64,000 nt of DNA from Cinclus cinclus (lineage: Eukaryota; Chordata; Aves; Passeriformes; Cinclidae). Location: positions 93,379,619 through 93,443,618 of the forward strand of contig NC_085047.1 of assembly GCF_963662255.1 (NCBI RefSeq), given 5' to 3'. Below, in pieces: positions 13,801 through 23,041 of the stretch. The notes under the pieces are model-generated. The model was not told the DNA's origin and did not search any database. It was given only the letters and a program-made list of their open reading frames with translations. Position numbers and translations under genes: made by a program. Each line of letters opens with the position of its first letter. The stretch's first letter is position 1.

Positions 13801-16800
13801 GGAGGAGAGAAAAGCTCAAATTACTGAATGGGAAAGAGAGTCATCAATATGGAGATGATATCCCGATGTATGGAAGGGGAGCATTTAAAATGACACAAGG
13901 TCTTGCAGGGTAGCAGGTTATTCTTTGTTCCTCTCCCACTCAAATGTGGGGCTGAATGCCAAGTAGTGGAAAAACTTCCTGTAGAGAAACTGTTCTGCAA
14001 AATAGAACACTTATTTTGGGGAGAGGGAGAAGAGAATAAGAAAATGTAAATAACATTATTCATCCTTTGAAAATCAGGCAGTATAGTGGTAAATGCATTT
14101 ATTTAGTTTGCCTCCATGGATTTTCTCACAAAATTTTTGTCAAAACAGTGGCTGGATGTGATTTGGCTATGTGTTACTCCTCACAGCCTGTGGTTTGCAG
14201 GTTAATTTTTTAGTGGCATACTAAACACTTAAATTTTTTTGTTAGCTGGGTGGCAGAGTCATTTCTCCAGATTCTAGCTGTATGCAGGCATCTGTTGCAC
14301 CTATGTTGTTTCCGAAACAAGTATCTGAATGCTTTTCTTTGTTGTAGGCTGTGCTAATCCCTTTCTCTGTGTGGCAGGAGGATCAGCAGGAGATGCTGGT
14401 CTGAGATAGCAGGAAAAAAGGTGCAGCGCATCAGACTCCTCTCTGTTCCTTTGCTCTTTCAGCTTCCAGTAGATGAATTGGTCAAAATCTTCATCAGAAA
14501 GGTCCATGGGCAACCACAATTTAGTAAATAAATTACAGGGATTGTTCCCTGACTCTGAGACCAGCCACAACAGCTCAGCATCCAGCCTTTCTTGCCCCTT
14601 AGCCAGGTAGCCCCAGGCATGCAGTTTGCTAGGAGCAGTCCCTGACCACAGTGGGTCCTGGCATGTGTGCTGTGTGGGAGAGGGTTGCCTGGCCTTGACA
14701 CTGCTGTGATAACAGTGCAGAGAATGCAGGCAGCGGTGTTTGGGTCCCCTCATTTGGATGTTTGCTTGTAGCCTGTGGGTCTGTCTTGCTCCTGGGCTGG
14801 GATTCATCTCAGCTAATAAGCCTAATGTAGCTGCAGGTGTGTTTCTGAAGTTATCAATGGGGATGCTAAGGAATGGCTCATCTCAGTCTAGTGGCTATAT
14901 ACAATAAGAGCACCTGTCTCTCTCTGCATTGGCAAGAGAAGATCTTACCCAAAGGGAGGTGAGATGAATCCATCTGGAAAGGTGATGAGTGAAAACCATT
15001 ATGCCTGTTTTAGAGCTGGGAAGCTTTTGCTCTCCCAAAGAGTACAGAGTGTTGAGTGTATTGCAGATGCAGCTGGGGCCAATCTGTGGAGTAAGCAAGG
15101 GCCAGAAATTTGAGAACAGCCCTGAGAGGCTACCTAGTGTTTTATGTGACAATCAGACTGGTTCATCTCCTAAAGCTGCTCCTCTTGAAGACTCTCACTC
15201 CAGTAGGTGCCTGGTTTGAACTCTTACAATGGTTTTTGTAGAAGCATGTTTCTTGCTCCCATCATCATGGCTTTCCCTTCTGTATTTTAAGTATTTATCC
15301 TGCCACAGGTTACTATGAAGCATTTCTGGCACTTAGATTTGTTACCTTTTTCAATCTCATAAACTTCTTCTTTAGTATGGTTACACGTTTTGAAAGCTTG
15401 AGGAATTCACTGTATTTCACACATACTTCATTAGCTTCCCCCTCACCTCCTGCTCCTCTTTGTCGGTGACCCCTGAAACTCTGCTGCCTTTCATTTCCAT
15501 CCTGCTGTTTGGTAACTAAACCCAGTCCCCTCTGGCTTTAATTACTCAGCTGTTCTTCTGCTCCCAGATGATGTTACTGCCAGGAGCTTTGCCCGTGGCC
15601 TTGGTTTGCTTTGTGCTCCTGCTCTTGTGCCTTACTGATAAAACACTGCAGTGGTGTTCTCTTGTTTGTTGGAGGTTTGTCCTTTTCCTCCCCCTTGGGA
15701 GTTTGCCTCTAATGAGAAACAGGGATGGTCTCTCTTCCAAGAGTGAGATCAGGAGCCTGGCTGTGCTGGTGCTGAGGAGTGACCTTCCTCTTCAGCTGAC
15801 TCCCAAGCTGCTGTCTTGGCAGCTGTTGGAGCAGGATTCTGTAGGAGGAGTTCCCTTCCTGAGGCATTGACCAGTGAGACTCCTGCCAAGCCAGAGGAGG
15901 CCGAGGAAGCTTCCTGGTGGCTGAGGGGAGGAAGGGGCTCAGCTGCAGCCAGGAAACACCCACGCCCTGTGTGAAGTAGCTGCTGCTTCTGTCAGGGTTT
16001 TTTTAGTGAATAAACTTTGGGTAAGGTGGATCAGATGAAAGTTCTGTGGATTTGGGGAGGGTTTCTGTAGATGAAAGGAGAAAGGATAGGGTGGACTGGA
16101 GACTTAAAGCCAAAATACTTACTTTTCCTGGTTTGTGTTTCCTGAAGGAGGTCTGGAGCTCAAAGGCAGAATAAGGGGCTGATGTATTCTCCGTCTTTGG
16201 ACTTGTACAGCCAAGGAGCTTTCTGAGCTGGTGGCTACACTTGCCTTGCTGTGTTGGATTCCTGTTGCCAGGCCTTTCTTACATTAACTTGTCTGATCCT
16301 TTTTTAAGCTATGCATGCTTCTGGCATCTCTGAGATTTCCTGTGGCAGTGAGTTCCCCACTTGGGTTGTGCAGTGTGTTGTGTTCATGTGAGAGCACTCT
16401 GCTTCGAGGTAAATGCTTTATTGTGCAAGAATATGCTGCATTACTTCCAAGTGTCACTTCACCGTAACTTTTTGTCCAGCCTTAGTGAGACAGTGATGTT
16501 TAATCATACCAATATATGGAAGATGCACAACCATGAGAGGTGATAAGGCCACACATTGCTATGGAGATGGAGTTGATTTTTTAATATCATGCTCAGATGT
16601 TTGTAAAGCACCCTGTTTGGTTTCTAGGTGGCTGTGGGAGGAGACAAGTGTGCAGTGCTCTCCAGTGTCATTGAAGAGCTGGTGAGGTTCCGCACCAAGG
16701 TCCGTCATTACGCGCTGGCCCTGCCGGAAGCAGCAGATGCTGTGCCAGCGGAGGGTGTGGCAGGAGCCGAGGAGCACAAACAGGAGCAGAAGGAAAAGAG

Positions 16801-19643
16801 GAAGCAGTTAATGCGGGAGAGAAAGCCCCTCTTGGAGGCTTGTGACAGTCTGCGTGGAGACCTTGCTGCCTTTGGAATCCACATAAAGGTAGGAGACAGT
16901 AACCCTCTTTGTGAGGTTCTCAGTCACTTTTTAAGATGACACATATTTTTCTCCTTTGTTCCCCTTCAGCAGCTTGTGGCATTGTGCCGTGCTCTCTGTG
17001 TGACTGCAGTCGCAGGAGGTGGAAGTGAAGCCCTTGTCTGGCTGTACTTCTGCCTTCTCTTTTGCTCCCCCTCAGCCTTGTGTCTCCATGCAAGCCACTG
17101 AAAATCTCATAATGTTCAGAAATCTGTAAATTGCCCAAGTTCAATCCAGAAGGAAGGGTGTGAGTAATGTGTGCAGTCTTAAAAAAACATTGCGAAGCAA
17201 CTAGAAAATAAACCGAGATGACTTGTGAAAATAATGCCTTCCTTCTACCTACCCCACACTCCCCACCAAAAATAAGTCTTCATGAGAAAGCCTCTTCCAT
17301 GTTCAGCAGCTTCATTCCCAATTGTTCCTGAGCCACGGGTACAGTATTCCTGTACTGCTCCTCTCTCCATCCTGCTTTCTACTTCTAGCCTACACGTAAT
17401 GTAGGCTAAAACACCAGTGTTCTTTTCCGTTATCTCAGTGGCATCTCTGGCTCAAGAGAAGACCCTCTGTCACGTTACTGGTCCAAGGACCTGCATTACT
17501 TCTTTAAAGTGGTGCTTCTTCCAGTTCTTCTTGGTCATTGCCCTTGTTGCCTCTGTGAGGTGAGGGTCAGTGTGGCTCCATGTGTGCAGAATAATTCTCC
17601 ACATTCTCTCCCTCCATTCAGTTTATCCTGTTCATTTTTCCTTTGCTTGGGAATTGCTCCTGGCAAGTCTGGCTCCATTGTTGTACCAGTGGGAGGATGG
17701 AAAGCACAATGGCATTAGGGAGTGACAGCACACATCTACTCCAGCTGCTGAGCATGAGGGCTGTCAGTTGTCAGCATGGTCTGCTCTCTCCTGTCTCGGA
17801 TGACACAAACCAGGATGAGGGCCAGAGCGTGATGGTGGTGAGCTGCAGCTGTGAAAGGGAAGCTGGAGCATCTCTTCCTTTAACTTGTTTGTAAATCCCC
17901 ATTACACTCACCTGTCAAGCAAGTTTTCAAATCCAAACAACTGCGCTGAGACGAAGTCTTGGAGAAGCAGCTTACCTTTTCATCTGTTGGAAAAATGTTG
18001 CAGCCCCACCTCCATACTTTCACAGATCTGTTTTGGTTTGGTTTTAAAGGGATTTACATTTGAAAACCCCACAAATTAGTCTGAAACAGGATTCAAACCA
18101 TTCAATTTATTTTTTTTAAAAATGTAATAACCTGAAGCTCAGCATAATCTGTCCCAGAATAGATTGCTCCAGAAGACAAAGCACACATGCACTTATGAGC
18201 ACACACACAGCAAGCATCTGAAGCTGAACTCTTCCTTTTTTGCTGATTCTGTGGAAGTATCTGAAGGTGTGTTGTGAAGTTAGCTCACAGCTTGCTATTG
18301 CAGATCCTGGAGTCCTGCAAATGGAGGGATGCAGCTCTGTGGTTCCTCATGAAGGCTCACCAAAGCATGTGTGCAACAAGACACAGCCTACACAAAGCAG
18401 GGCTCTCCCCACCCTCTTGCTCATCATGAGTCTGCCAGGCTGGGTCAGCTGATGCCAAAATTGCCCAGTAAAACGGCACCTAATGGGTCCTGCTTGTCTA
18501 ATAAGTGCTTGAAGCAGTTATGTGAACTCGTTTCTGCCCAACCTCTCATTTCCACAAAATGTGTGAACCTCACACTGTGCTTGCATTAATGCCCACACGC
18601 TGCCCTCTGTCACACGAGGCTCAACCAAGCCACCAATTTTTGAAATCCACGTGCAGGAGGAAAATCAGCAGAACAGATAAAGCTGACAAGCCTCAGCTCC
18701 ATCCAGTGCAGACTAGGAACCCCCCTGGTTTGAAGCAGGGCAGGGATGGGGTGACTTGAATAGAAGCTTAATTTTCTTAAAAATCATCTTTGTAGAAAGG
18801 GTAATTTGTCCTTCATGTTCTTGCTTGTGATTTCCCTACTCTGTTTTCTTCTGTCAGGTTGCTCATAGCAAAGGATGTTGGCTGAAGTTGCATGACTTGC
18901 AATAGACTGATTTAAAAGAAATCCATGTCATTTCTTGTTATTGTAGCGTGCTTGGAAGCTATGCTACTAAGGGAAATGTAGTAATTGGGTATTTAGGCAT
19001 CAAAAAGTTTTCATGTAAAAAATTCAACAATTCCAGCTGCTCTCATGAGTCAACACTCATGGAGCATTTGTGTGTCAATGTTCAGATTAGCTTTTATTTT
19101 CAACCACTGCAATCAAACATCTGGTTCTAAATAGAATGTTCAATTTAGCTGCAATATTGCCTTTCAAAAATAGGACAGTATCACATTACAGATACTAAAA
19201 CCAACAGGCTTCTGTACTGAGTTCAGATGAAACATAGATTCTTATGTACTGTGTTTTTTTAGGGATATGAGCCATTGAGACTTGAAAATGCAATTGCATG
19301 GATTGAGTGTAGCTACTCATGTGAGAGGCTGTACCCTGCTGAAGAGGTGACATTTCCACTCTGTATTTATTTCCTCTGAGCTAGGAAAAATTGTCTAGTT
19401 TTGTTTTACAAATCTGAGCATTATTAGTAGCAGTGGCATTCCTGTGAGATTGCATTGCCACCTCTTTTGTCCAGTTGGATGAATAGCTTTGCTGAGTGAA
19501 TCTTGGTTTAAAAGCTGTGATCCAGTCTGGCAGGACTGACCTGCTGACCTGCTTATTTTTTCTTACAGGACAGAGCTGCTGTTTCAACATGGGAAATTGT
19601 GGAAGGAGGGCAGATAGAGAAGCAGACAGAGAAAAAAAGCTGA
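1798..19643 (+). CDS. CARS2: CARS2, mitochondrial cysteinyl-tRNA synthetase (3' half, seven exons, 5' end outside window)
   Basis: Gene-level entry; the exons are joined as 1798-1865, 4145-4211, 9043-9181, 11187-11310, 13187-13285, 16628-16888 and 19569-19643. The product ligates cysteine to mitochondrial tRNA-Cys in the matrix, using ATP. The joined frame stays open across all six splices and gives about 277 residues, roughly the C-terminal half of a protein of about 560 residues in human. Order of parts: KMSKS signature ([10 protein letters not shown]) closing the class I Rossmann catalytic domain, then the stem-contact region (FCLRGRYSS), then the mainly helical anticodon-side region ([41 protein letters not shown]), and a short hydrophilic tail ending in EKKS. 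The HIGH motif and zinc ligands must lie left of the window. The match to human CARS2 is from memory of the family. The gene converges with NAXD. Odd points: a charged insertion in the sixth exon and a tandem acceptor at 9041-9046. Confidence 0.95.
1866..4144 (+). other. CARS2: CARS2 intron with a CR1 3'-end fragment
   Basis: GT...AG intron. It contains the CR1 3'-terminal fragment at about 2120-2182. The rest is AT-rich and without recognisable genes. Short frames at 1919-2200, 2274-2474 and 2684-3033 are not supported. Confidence 0.8.
2120..2182 (+). mobile_element. CR1 LINE 3'-terminal fragment
   Basis: The segment reads GGTTGGACTTAACAGTCTC, then GGTCTTTTCCAACCTGAATG, then ATTCTGT. This is the characteristic 3' end of avian CR1 retroposons (GGTTGGACT..., TTCCAACC, terminal ATTCTRTG-like 8-mers). 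Similarity may extend left towards 2050 but is too diverged to place. It is a short 5'-truncated copy in sense orientation within the CARS2 intron. Confidence 0.8.
4145..4211 (+). CDS. CARS2: CARS2 exon after KMSKS (DFLKK...RYSS)
   Basis: Acceptor TTTAG at 4141-4144 and donor G|GTAAGG. It encodes [20 protein letters not shown] followed by SS and the first base of an alanine codon. This corresponds to the segment just after KMSKS (human [22 protein letters not shown], from memory). Two usually conserved positions differ: the proline of the SPD triplet is serine, and the arginine of the YR pair is serine. Confidence 0.92.
5548..5573. repeat. (TA)n microsatellite, one interruption
   Basis: Alternating T and A for 26 bases, interrupted once by a G at 5559. 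It lies in a CARS2 intron. Confidence 0.9.
7355..7406. repeat. AT-rich degenerate tandem repeat
   Basis: Imperfect copies of a roughly 10-11 base unit built on TATAAATG and TATATAAATG occur back to back, about five copies. It is intronic and no function is evident. Confidence 0.75.
9043..9181 (+). CDS. CARS2: CARS2 exon (VEFSEESM...ILWE)
   Basis: 139 nt between the acceptor TTTCTTAG (AG at 9041-9042) and donor G|GTAAGT. The split first codon gives Ala, then [20 protein letters not shown], then [13 protein letters not shown] and on to ILWE. It corresponds to the helical region after the catalytic core in CysRS. The acceptor is a NAGNAG (TAGCAG). Use of the second AG would start the exon at 9046 and drop the alanine while keeping the frame. 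The first AG is preferred because the human protein has a residue at this place (YRSAIDYS, from memory). Confidence 0.95.
9182..11186 (+). other. CARS2: CARS2 intron
   Basis: Canonical intron of about 2 kb. Overlapping frames at 10258-10953 on both strands are of moderate GC content and lack recognisable domains. Nothing else is seen. Confidence 0.75.
11187..11310 (+). CDS. CARS2: CARS2 exon ([20 protein letters not shown])
   Basis: The acceptor TTGAAG precedes the base completing an arginine codon, and the donor is AAG|GTAACC. It encodes [20 protein letters not shown], then [21 protein letters not shown]. The DDFDT motif is characteristic of the helical domain of cysteinyl-tRNA synthetases. 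It ends in phase 0. Confidence 0.96.
11311..13186 (+). other. CARS2: CARS2 intron
   Basis: Canonical intron of about 1.9 kb with no recognisable gene or repeat beyond short A/T runs. Confidence 0.75.
13187..13285 (+). CDS. CARS2: CARS2 exon ([20 protein letters not shown])
   Basis: Exactly 33 codons, phase 0 at both ends, between TAAACAG and GTAATG. It encodes [20 protein letters not shown] and then [13 protein letters not shown]. The SPRS, GSIISY and FF positions align with human CARS2 (GPRSPAVFGAIISYFEQFF, from memory). As a symmetric exon it could be skipped without a frameshift. Confidence 0.94.
13286..16627 (+). other. CARS2: CARS2 intron with an ancient LINE remnant and an antisense reading frame
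   Basis: Canonical intron of about 3.3 kb. It contains a diverged CR1/L3-like remnant at about 16285-16390. An antisense open frame of 168 codons at 14301-14807 has no domain I recognise (see findings). A + frame at 15568-15870 begins with a hydrophobic stretch but has no other support. Confidence 0.7.
16285..16390 (+). mobile_element. Ancient CR1/L3-like LINE fragment (diverged)
   Basis: The interval carries CTTTTTTAAGCTATGCATGC, ATTTCCTGTGGCAGTGAGTT and CCCCACTTGGGTTGTGCAGTGTGTTGTG-like spacing. These resemble the 3' part of ancient amniote CR1/L3-type LINEs, whose text runs 'AAGCTAT ... TCCTGTGGCA(A/G)TGAGTTCC ... GTGTGAAG'. Assignment is from memory and the copy is old, so subfamily is not given. 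Confidence 0.55.
16628..16888 (+). CDS. CARS2: CARS2 exon with charged insertion ([13 protein letters not shown] ... PLLEACDSL)
   Basis: 87 codons, phase 0 at both ends, between TTTCTAG and GTAGGA. Conserved blocks are [20 protein letters not shown] (residues 14-33), [14 protein letters not shown] (66-79) and GIHIK at the end. Between them, residues about 36-65 include [20 protein letters not shown], rich in K, E, Q and R. The human protein (from memory) has only about 13 residues at this place, so the bird exon looks about 18 residues longer. The frame is intact and the exon is more GC-rich than its flanks. Confidence 0.95.
16889..19568 (+). other. CARS2: CARS2 last intron
   Basis: Canonical intron of about 2.7 kb. 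A + frame segment at 17509-17894 and another at 18240-18759 have no recognisable content. No repeat family is recognised. Confidence 0.75.
19569..19643 (+). CDS. CARS2: CARS2 terminal coding exon and stop
   Basis: Acceptor TTCTTACAG. It encodes [20 protein letters not shown], then EKKS and a TGA stop at 19641-19643. It matches the human tail DRSSTTSTWELL (from memory) at its start and then diverges, as expected for a flexible C terminus. Confidence 0.93.
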   Translation, partial: DRAAVSTWEIVEGGQIEKQTEKKS

Positions 19644-19735
19644 TCCCTCATCCTTGGACTGTTTTTTATTTCAGCTACTTTGGCAACTGTTGTAAATACT
19701 AATTCTTTCAAAATAAAATCTGTTGACCAGAATGG
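19644..19735 (+). other. CARS2: CARS2 3' UTR (short form)
   Basis: Begins after the stop codon and would end 10-30 bases past the AATAAA at 19712-19717, giving a very short 3' UTR of roughly 90 bases. Longer forms are possible because further AATAAA hexamers occur downstream at 19789-19794, 20575-20580 and 20732-20737. Confidence 0.55.
19712..19717 (+). terminator. CARS2: Polyadenylation signal AATAAA for CARS2
   Basis: Canonical hexamer 69 bases after the CARS2 stop, followed within 15 bases by TGTTG, a weak GU-type downstream element. It is the nearest hexamer to the stop. Confidence 0.7.
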
Positions 19736-22190
19736 CTAAAAATGATAGCATGTAATTTGAGCAAAACTGTTGGCACTAGTACTTGGTAAATAAATACAGG
19801 CCTTGCAGCACAGGTAGTGGAAGCATCCAGAATACAAGGCAGCACAGGAGCAGCTGCACTGACTGAACACAGACATGGGTCTGTTCTACTGCAGGAACAG
19901 CCCCAGCCCTAAGGCTTTGTTATCTGCCCTCACCCCGTGTTGCTGACCTGACACAGAATTTAAACACAGTGAAGGCAGAGGCAAGAACTTAGGCCTGTCT
20001 TTAAGGTGAGAACACTTAGTTTTCTGCCTGTTGGACAATTCTGTTCCTCTCAGACGCAGAAATGGGGGATACTTTTAACCTTGAAGTATTTCCTTATTGC
20101 AGTGGTGCTGCTTTAATCCTGACACCTTAAGTTGTAACATGATAGTATCCAGTTACCTGTAGGGCTTTGTACCTTCCGTTTGCTTTTGCACAGAATACAA
20201 GGAGATTTCTCTAGCACTGGGAGTGCAGCACACTCAGGGTCAGTCCAGAATTGGCAAGATAATAGTAGGATGTATATCTATTAGTCTGTGTATTAGTATG
20301 AAGTATGTTTAGTTTTTACCTGTTCAGTAACCTTTCTGCTGGCACTGGCTGCTGCGGTTGTGGGCAGAGGTGCAGAAGCCTCTCCTACACCTTGAGGTGA
20401 GCTGTGGTCTAGGGCCTGTGTTGATATGGGACTGATACTTAACTGGTACCTGCACTTTATAAAAATCAGTTTACGAAAATGTACAAACCAAGAATGTGGG
20501 TTCATTTACAAGGCACTTGTATGTTTTCAGAGTATCTGTTCAAGAGCCTAAAGGCTTTCTTTTATACTATTGAGAATAAAATGCCTAGCTCTTTTTCTGC
20601 TCCCTTTCTCTATTATTTGTACTTCCAGAGAAGAGTGGGGTGTCTCTTCATTCAGCACTGGGGCACAGGTGCTTATTTGACACAGCTGGTATTGTACATC
20701 TTCTTGTGGCAGTGTTGTTCTAGCAAAAGAGAATAAATGGTGAGCAGCAGCTCAGCTGCTGTGTGGAATGGGATCAGCATACACCAAACAAAGTCCAGTC
20801 AAGTTGCTATTATTTTTATTTCCTACCAAAAGAAACTGCTACATTTCCAGAATGTTTAAAAATTGTAACAATTTGTATACATTAGTGAAGAACAGTTACA
20901 ACTTCTGTGTAGCTTTAAAACCAACAGGGCAGGTTGAACTCTGTACTGAGCTCTGTTAATTGATTGACTTCATGTCATTTAGATTATAATACCAGTGATG
21001 TTCTAATTACAAGGAAAAAAATCGCTTATTTTAAAGGCAGTAGCTGTTTTAAAATCAGTTTTAACTTTCTGATTTCATTTAAAAGTAGTCAGAGTTCTCA
21101 AATACATTTAAAGGGGGAAATAATAGCATAGAGTTTCCCCAAAGATGCAGACAGTTTACAAAACTGCTTAAATTAAACACTAAAACCTCAGTTCTTAAGA
21201 GTAGTCTGTGAACCCTCATAGAGCAACACAAGCAAACACTTAAAAACCTACTTTAAAAACAGGTAACTGGTTTAAAAAGAAAAATGCATCAGGGTGAGGT
21301 AGTAGTCACAGTGCATCCAGAAATACCAACTTGTAAGGGCTGAAGGGAAATACTTGGAGTAGCCTTTTTGATTCCAGGTGCTTTCTGCAGGCAGCCATGA
21401 CAAGGAATGAGAACAGTCTGACTGATCTGGGAGACACCACATTCCAGCTGAGAGCATCACAAGTGGCTGTGCTGAGCAGGTGACATCTGCAATAACCGGA
21501 TGTGTTGCTTGTTCCAGCCCTTTAATGAGCAGAAACACTTGGAGCTAGATTGGAGGTTCAAGGGCAGTACCCATTTAAATTTACTTTGCATGAACTTGCC
21601 TCCCTCTCCACTCTGGTTCAATCCCTACAAGCTTTGACTAAATCTCAAAAAACTTAAGGAATAGTACTGTGCAAAATCCTACAGTTCTGCTTTACACCTA
21701 ATGCGTGCTCTGCCGGTGCACCAGATCAGTGTGGCCCTGACAGTGTGTCTGTCCTGCAAAGTTCAAGTGAAAGCCTCTATGCTTTTTGCTGTAAAAACTC
21801 CTGCTTTTTGCAGTACTAAGTACTGCACCTGAAGCTCAAACACCGACCACCCTATTTCTGTTCCTGACTTGTCAAATTCCTTTGACTTGCAGCGTACACT
21901 GCCTGCACTCTGCTGGGAAGGTACAGGTACGGGTGGAGCTGTGGGCTGCCTTCTGTTCCTTCAGCTTGTATTCCTGCTGGCTCATCGTTGTCCACCTACA
22001 GATCTGTGTGCCGGGCTGCTCTGAGCTCCAACCCAGCAGGCAACTGGAGTTTTAAAAGCACTTCACTCTTCCATGATCACTTAGAGCTGAACCAGTTCTG
22101 TTGGCTATCACCGAGTTTCTTGCCCCACCTAGTACCTCTTCAAATGACAATTTCAAAAGTTCATCGTACTGAGTCAAGACCAAATAAAGT
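19736..22190. other. Tail-to-tail interval between CARS2 and NAXD
   Basis: No coding exon is recognised. The interval is AT-rich, with alternate polyadenylation hexamers on + at 19789, 20575, 20732 and 22183, and TTTATT (AATAAA on -) near 20816. Part of it may be long 3' UTR of either gene, but sequence alone does not show which. Confidence 0.6.
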
Positions 22191-22196
22191 AACAAA

Positions 22197-22206
22197 TTTA
22201 TTTATT
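22197..22206 (-). terminator. NAXD: Candidate NAXD polyadenylation signals (distal, overlapping pair)
   Basis: Two overlapping AATAAA hexamers on the minus strand (TTTATTTATT on +), about 690 bases after the stop. Confidence 0.4.
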
Positions 22207-22654
22207 TTTCAAGTAAGCCTAGTTATTGTTTAATAAATTTTACTGCTAAGATTCCTATACCATGTCTTTACTCTGCCAAGGGGGAACCTTTTAAAAAAAC
22301 ATAAGACATTGCAGGAAGGTATGCCTTGTCCTAATGAATGCTGCCTCTGGGACTGGGAATGGGAAAAGGCAACTAATTACATTCAAAATCTACAGCAACT
22401 CTCATGCATTCCCTTTCCAAAGAGGCTTACTTTTTGCTTCTTACTATACTAGCATGGCAAAACATGAAGTGCAATAGCTAATTCTAGACAGAAGGTCTAA
22501 TGACAAGTGACAACCTTGGTGAAGTCCAAGAAATTCAGTTGAGCTGGTGGAAGAATTTTATCTACATATCAAGTGCATTTTTTTTTTTGCTGTTCACACT
22601 TCAGTTATTGCTCAATAACTATCAAAAAGAACAGAGGAATACTTTCAGTTTAGT

Positions 22655-22660
22655 TTTATT
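22655..22660 (-). terminator. NAXD: Candidate NAXD polyadenylation signal (proximal)
   Basis: TTTATT on +, that is AATAAA on the transcribed minus strand, first hexamer after the NAXD stop. Its use is not shown by sequence. Confidence 0.4.
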
Positions 22661-22890
22661 ACATTATAACAGTTCTGCAACTACAGCTTATTTCAGCCAA
22701 AACATTTTTGTATTCCAAACTCTTAAAAAATATCTACATTAATCGTATTTTTCTATTCTTAAAAATAAAAAATATCTACCTAACATACCAATGCTGCTAC
22801 AGCACTTGAAAGGGTGCATTATGTAAATTCTACGGTACATGTAGTTACTCCTGCAGTCATTGTTCTTCCTTCTTCTCTGCAGCTTTGGCT

Positions 22891-23041
22891 TCAGGTTTCA
22901 AAAAGTTTGTTAAAAGCTGTTCCAACTTCTGAAATCATGTCAGAGGCTGTCATTGAACGTCCAAATTTCTGAAAGGCTTGGTGGTTAGACTGCCTTGTGA
23001 GAGAGCAAGCTCCAAATGCAGCCACTAGAAAGGGATTTTGA
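22891..23041 (-). CDS. NAXD: NAXD terminal coding exon and stop
   Basis: The acceptor is TTTCAG on the minus strand. The first base completes a glycine codon, followed by [20 protein letters not shown], then [15 protein letters not shown], then [14 protein letters not shown] and a TGA stop at 22893-22891. AAFGAC.LTRQ.NHQAFQK and the KLFET ending are nearly identical to human NAXD (from memory). Confidence 0.97.

Larger units (their letters stand above)
22191..22890 (-). other. NAXD: NAXD 3' UTR (probable)
   Basis: Immediately follows the NAXD stop on the minus strand. It is AT-rich with no competing reading frame of note. Minus-strand AATAAA hexamers lie at 22655-22660 (about 230 bases after the stop) and in an overlapping pair at 22197-22206. 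Either could be used, so the end is uncertain. Confidence 0.55.

Noticed and set aside
15568..15870. A + frame of 100 codons starting with a hydrophobic, signal-peptide-like stretch.
   Set aside because: It lies wholly inside a CARS2 intron, has no recognisable mature domain, and T/C-rich intronic DNA often encodes leucine/valine runs by chance.
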